This document shows, in pieces, positions 63,601 to 64,000 of a stretch of DNA of 64,000 nt. The translations under genes and the position numbers were made by a program. The notes beneath the pieces are model-generated. The model saw only the letters and a list, made by a program, of their open reading frames with translations, was not told where the DNA came from and did not search any database. The DNA is taken from contig JAYJMM010000037.1 in the NCBI GenBank assembly GCA_037349105.1, forward strand, positions 3,286,001 to 3,350,000. Direction: 5' to 3'. The DNA is from Limnomonas spitsbergensis (lineage: Eukaryota; Chlorophyta; Chlorophyceae; Chlamydomonadales). How positions within the stretch are numbered: position 1 is the first letter of the stretch; each line of letters begins with the position of its first letter.

Positions 63601-64000
63601 CTGCGCTTAAAAGTAGCTGATCCACAACAGGCATGCAGTGCATCCATGTGGTACAAACATGCAGTACAGACATGCAGTACATGCATGCATTATCGCCGAG
63701 GGCTGTTTCTTGGGTTATGGCCCGAATCCCCCAGTTGCCCCTCACGCCTCCCCGCAGGTGCTTATTTTAGTGGGTACCAGACCACCTATGCTGGGCCGCC
63801 CCAAGGCCACCCCTGGGCCGATTTCCACCGAACCTGGACCGGCCTCCGGCCTGTGGCCCAAGCAGCAGGGCTGGCCAAACCAGGGGCTTGTGTCTGGTGG
63901 CCACAGTGTAGCTAGACTGTAGCTGATAGTGGTATACCACTCACTATAACAAACACGCCTCCCTGCAGGTGTTCTTCCGCGCTGGTGTCCTGGGCTTTGT
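45643..64000 (+). CDS. myosin heavy chain motor domain, plant/algal type (partial at both ends)
   Basis: Exons: 45643-45795, 46482-46659, 48228-48338, 49343-49440, 49971-50119, 51199-51340, 51500-51670, 52194-52247, 54800-54971, 56100-56251, 57316-57405, 58397-58558, 59710-59764, 60535-60635, 61145-61287, 62650-62800, 63270-63335, 63969-64000 (runs off). All are GT-AG and in phase, giving about 727 residues. Order: SH3-like N-terminal barrel ([10 protein letters not shown]), P-loop GESGAGKT, switch [10 protein letters not shown], relay start and switch [10 protein letters not shown], then [10 protein letters not shown] and [20 protein letters not shown] near the converter. Switch I has H where most myosins have D. 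Class VIII or XI is likely; the neck and tail that would decide lie outside. It is an actin-based ATPase motor. Every intron checked contains copies of neighbouring exon edges. Confidence 0.95.
46740..47345 (+). repeat. copies of the donor edge of the [10 protein letters not shown] exon
   Basis: Five copies (about 46750, 46858, 47003, 47140, 47245) of GGTGGCCAATGCATACAAGG/GTGAGAGG followed by G-rich intron sequence. Confidence 0.85.
48000..48165 (+). repeat. copies of the acceptor edge of the [12 protein letters not shown] exon
   Basis: A clear copy at 48092-48165 (CTCCCTCGTTGACAACAGTGG through the CATGGCCACATGTACACCTC coding start) and a weaker one at about 48010. Confidence 0.75.
48400..48845 (+). 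repeat. copies of the donor edge of the SLIVNG exon
   Basis: Five copies (about 48425, 48523, 48611, 48716, 48807) of AGTAGCCAAAGCCTGATAGT-CAACG/GTG, with a period near 90-100 bp. Most keep a GT at the donor place. Confidence 0.85.
50405..51120 (+). repeat. copies of the acceptor edge of the [10 protein letters not shown] exon
   Basis: Six copies (about 50405, 50513, 50725, 50835, 50945, 51068), mostly near 110 bp apart, each with a pyrimidine tract, an AG acceptor and GTTGTGCACCAGCTGCAGGG. The last three are nearly perfect. Confidence 0.9.
51675..52110 (+). repeat. G-rich intronic repeat
   Basis: Two or three degenerate copies of a block of GGGAGGGCTGAGAGG / GGCTTTGAAGGGCTGG followed by poly-G. 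It does not derive from a visible exon edge. Confidence 0.6.
52318..53835 (+). repeat. 44-bp minisatellite of about 33 units born from a splice donor
   Basis: The unit is CAATGTAGAGTTCACACCTC plus TGGGACAATGTGGGTGAAGA plus GTAC. The array begins at a copy of the exon end CTGGGTCTGGACAAG/GTGGGTGAAGAG (52331-52357). In the array GGACAAGGTGGG has become GGACAATGTGGG. Units are nearly identical, so expansion is recent. Confidence 0.95.
53836..54580 (+). repeat. older decayed copies of the HLLGLDK donor edge
   Basis: Copies with the core GACCTGTTGGGCCTGGA or CACCTGCTGGGTTCTCGGAC followed by GTGGGT or GTGAGT at about 53870, 54015, 54140, 54280, 54400, 54450, 54500 and 54550. Confidence 0.7.
53918..53962 (+). 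repeat. SINE-like 3' tail
   Basis: CCTCAATCCACGCCTCAGGG followed by CGTATCGTTTATTTATTTAT. The same tail ends the longer element at 62040-62227. Confidence 0.55.
54651..54712 (+). repeat. copy of the acceptor edge of the [11 protein letters not shown] exon
   Basis: Carries CTTCCCGCAG and the first ten codons without change, then departs into C-rich sequence. It lies about 140 bp upstream of the true exon and is a full-strength decoy acceptor. Confidence 0.9.
55020..55142 (+). repeat. two copies of the donor edge of the EQINAKLDT exon
   Basis: At 55024-55065 and 55096-55140; both keep GGTGAGAGCTTTACCC after the exon-like part. Confidence 0.9.
55145..55785 (+). other. AT-rich intron with TAACCCTGA-type repeats
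   Basis: 55340-55450 holds about a dozen CCTGATAAC units. 55500-55740 is strikingly AT-rich compared with the rest of the gene. No gene visible. Confidence 0.5.
55785..56090 (+). repeat. three copies of the acceptor edge of the DIYGFE exon
   Basis: 107-118-bp units spanning CCCTGTACAG and GCAAGCGCTCGAGTGGCCAC through CTTGACATCTACGGCTTGAA. All three duplicate the coding sequence for the switch II element. Confidence 0.9.
56340..56705 (+). repeat. copies of the donor edge of the FTLEQL exon
   Basis: At about 56350, 56502 and 56690: CCTGGAGCAA(C/T)TGGTGGG(A/G)GAGG with G-rich intron between. Confidence 0.8.
57447..58165 (+). repeat. 34-bp telomere-like minisatellite, about 21 units
   Basis: Unit AGGGTTTAGGGCTGGCGAGG plus GTCAAGGGTGGCCT. 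It contains TTTAGGG, the plant-type telomere word, but also non-telomeric sequence, so it is an intronic minisatellite and not a telomere. A copy of the previous exon end (DVIE..PPK/GT) follows at 58182-58215. Confidence 0.9.
58284..58345 (+). repeat. copy of the acceptor edge of the [13 protein letters not shown] exon
   Basis: GGCCTGGGCATGCTAAGCGT followed by GTTGGACAAACAGTGCAAGT; decayed but alignable to 58397-58440. Confidence 0.8.
58655..59200 (+). repeat. copies of the donor edge of the [10 protein letters not shown] exon
   Basis: Copies at about 58655-58740, 58830-58910, 59005-59050, 59065-59125 and 59165-59195 of the coding end plus GTGAGC or GTGAAA donor. Confidence 0.85.
60010..60534 (+). 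repeat. repeated pyrimidine-tract/acceptor units upstream of the DLIEVMGQ exon
   Basis: About eight units of CTGCCTCCCTCAGCTGAGAC plus CCCCCTGCC. Each offers a pyrimidine tract and a CAG, resembling the true acceptor CTGCTGCCTCAG/ACCTGA at 60534. Confidence 0.75.
60920..61095 (+). repeat. GTAGCTGAA dispersed motif cluster
   Basis: Five or six copies of TTGTAGCTGAA within 175 bp, plus a copy of the acceptor edge CTTGGTGCGCTCCCAGGTTA at about 61015. The motif recurs through 33800-63930 and was not seen left of 33 kb. Confidence 0.6.
61300..61800 (+). repeat. about 11 copies of the donor edge of the LTLHQLR exon
   Basis: Units of 36-50 bp: CACTGCATCAGCTCAGGTGT or CACTGCACCGGCTCAGGTGT followed by G-rich sequence. 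Each keeps the exon-end sequence CAGCTCAG and the donor GTGTGTGTG. Confidence 0.9.
62040..62227 (+). repeat. SINE-like retroposon with ATTT tail
   Basis: A body with loose tRNA-like blocks (ATGGCTCAGGGGATAGGG; GGTGGCTTCCTCAATCC) ends in CCTTGCCTCAGGGCGTATCG followed by TTTATTTATTTATTTATTTT. The tail matches 53918-53962 and, inverted, 37797-37848. Called on the shared tail; the polymerase III boxes are weak. Confidence 0.45.
62225..62545 (+). repeat. GGCTCTGAAACC repeat in an intron
   Basis: About a dozen degenerate copies of CCTGGCTCTGAAACC(G/A) between 62270 and 62640; origin unclear. Confidence 0.7.
62548..62605 (+). repeat. copy of the acceptor edge of the [15 protein letters not shown] exon
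   Basis: CCAGGTGCTGTGGGGTCCTG followed by GAGGTGGCCCGTATCGCGCA; lies 100 bp before the true exon and keeps the acceptor. Confidence 0.9.
62880..63240 (+). repeat. copies of the donor edge of the GGSEGAKT exon
   Basis: Four copies (about 62886, 62995, 63105, 63205) of GAGGGGGGCAGCGAGGGGG-CCAAGACG/GTGTGTG; the last two are decayed. Confidence 0.85.

Overview
This is a window of nuclear DNA from a eukaryote, most likely a green microalga. The reasons are: a plant-type myosin heavy-chain gene and a second gene, both cut into many short exons with GT-AG introns; CCCTAAA/TTTAGGG tracts inside introns; GC-rich low-complexity introns; and retroelements built like the split-repeat (PAT/Kangaroo/TOC1-like) elements known from volvocine algae. 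No prokaryotic gene organisation is visible. The species cannot be named from sequence alone.

Layout. 1-1400: a small two-exon gene for an AT-hook protein on the minus strand. 1401-9851: a retroelement, read on the minus strand, with split direct repeats in the order 811-bp repeat, internal region, 85-bp repeat, GC, 811-bp repeat, 85-bp repeat. Its internal region holds a 590-residue unknown ORF, a Q/P-rich ORF made of tandem DNA hairpins, and a decayed C5-cytosine DNA methyltransferase of the DNMT3/DRM type. 10937-12535: a broken F-box/leucine-rich-repeat gene. 12893-13110: a minisatellite whose unit is a hairpin. 13688-32955: two head-to-tail copies of a second large retroelement, also on the minus strand. 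One copy encodes a Gag-protease-like polyprotein with zinc knuckles. The other encodes a 2770-residue repeat-swollen Gag-like protein. I found no reverse transcriptase, RNase H or recombinase in any element.

33459-43866 (minus): a 12-exon gene for a divergent ADP-ribosylglycohydrolase (DraG/crystallin-J1 fold) of 440 residues with a likely transit peptide. Every splice phase closes. 45643-64000 (plus): a myosin heavy chain. Eighteen exons give about 727 continuous residues of motor domain, and the gene runs off the right edge. The two genes are divergent, with about 1.8 kb between their first recognised exons.

The most unusual feature joins these two genes. At nearly every exon-intron boundary a piece of DNA spanning the junction (some exon, the splice site, some intron) has been copied repeatedly into the adjacent intron. 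Copy number runs from 1 to about 33. Some copies are near-perfect and some decayed. The introns are largely built from reiterated exon edges carrying ready-made donor or acceptor sites, and in one case a whole terminal coding exon is duplicated. A second theme is tandem arrays of small hairpins whose stems change together while the loop is kept.
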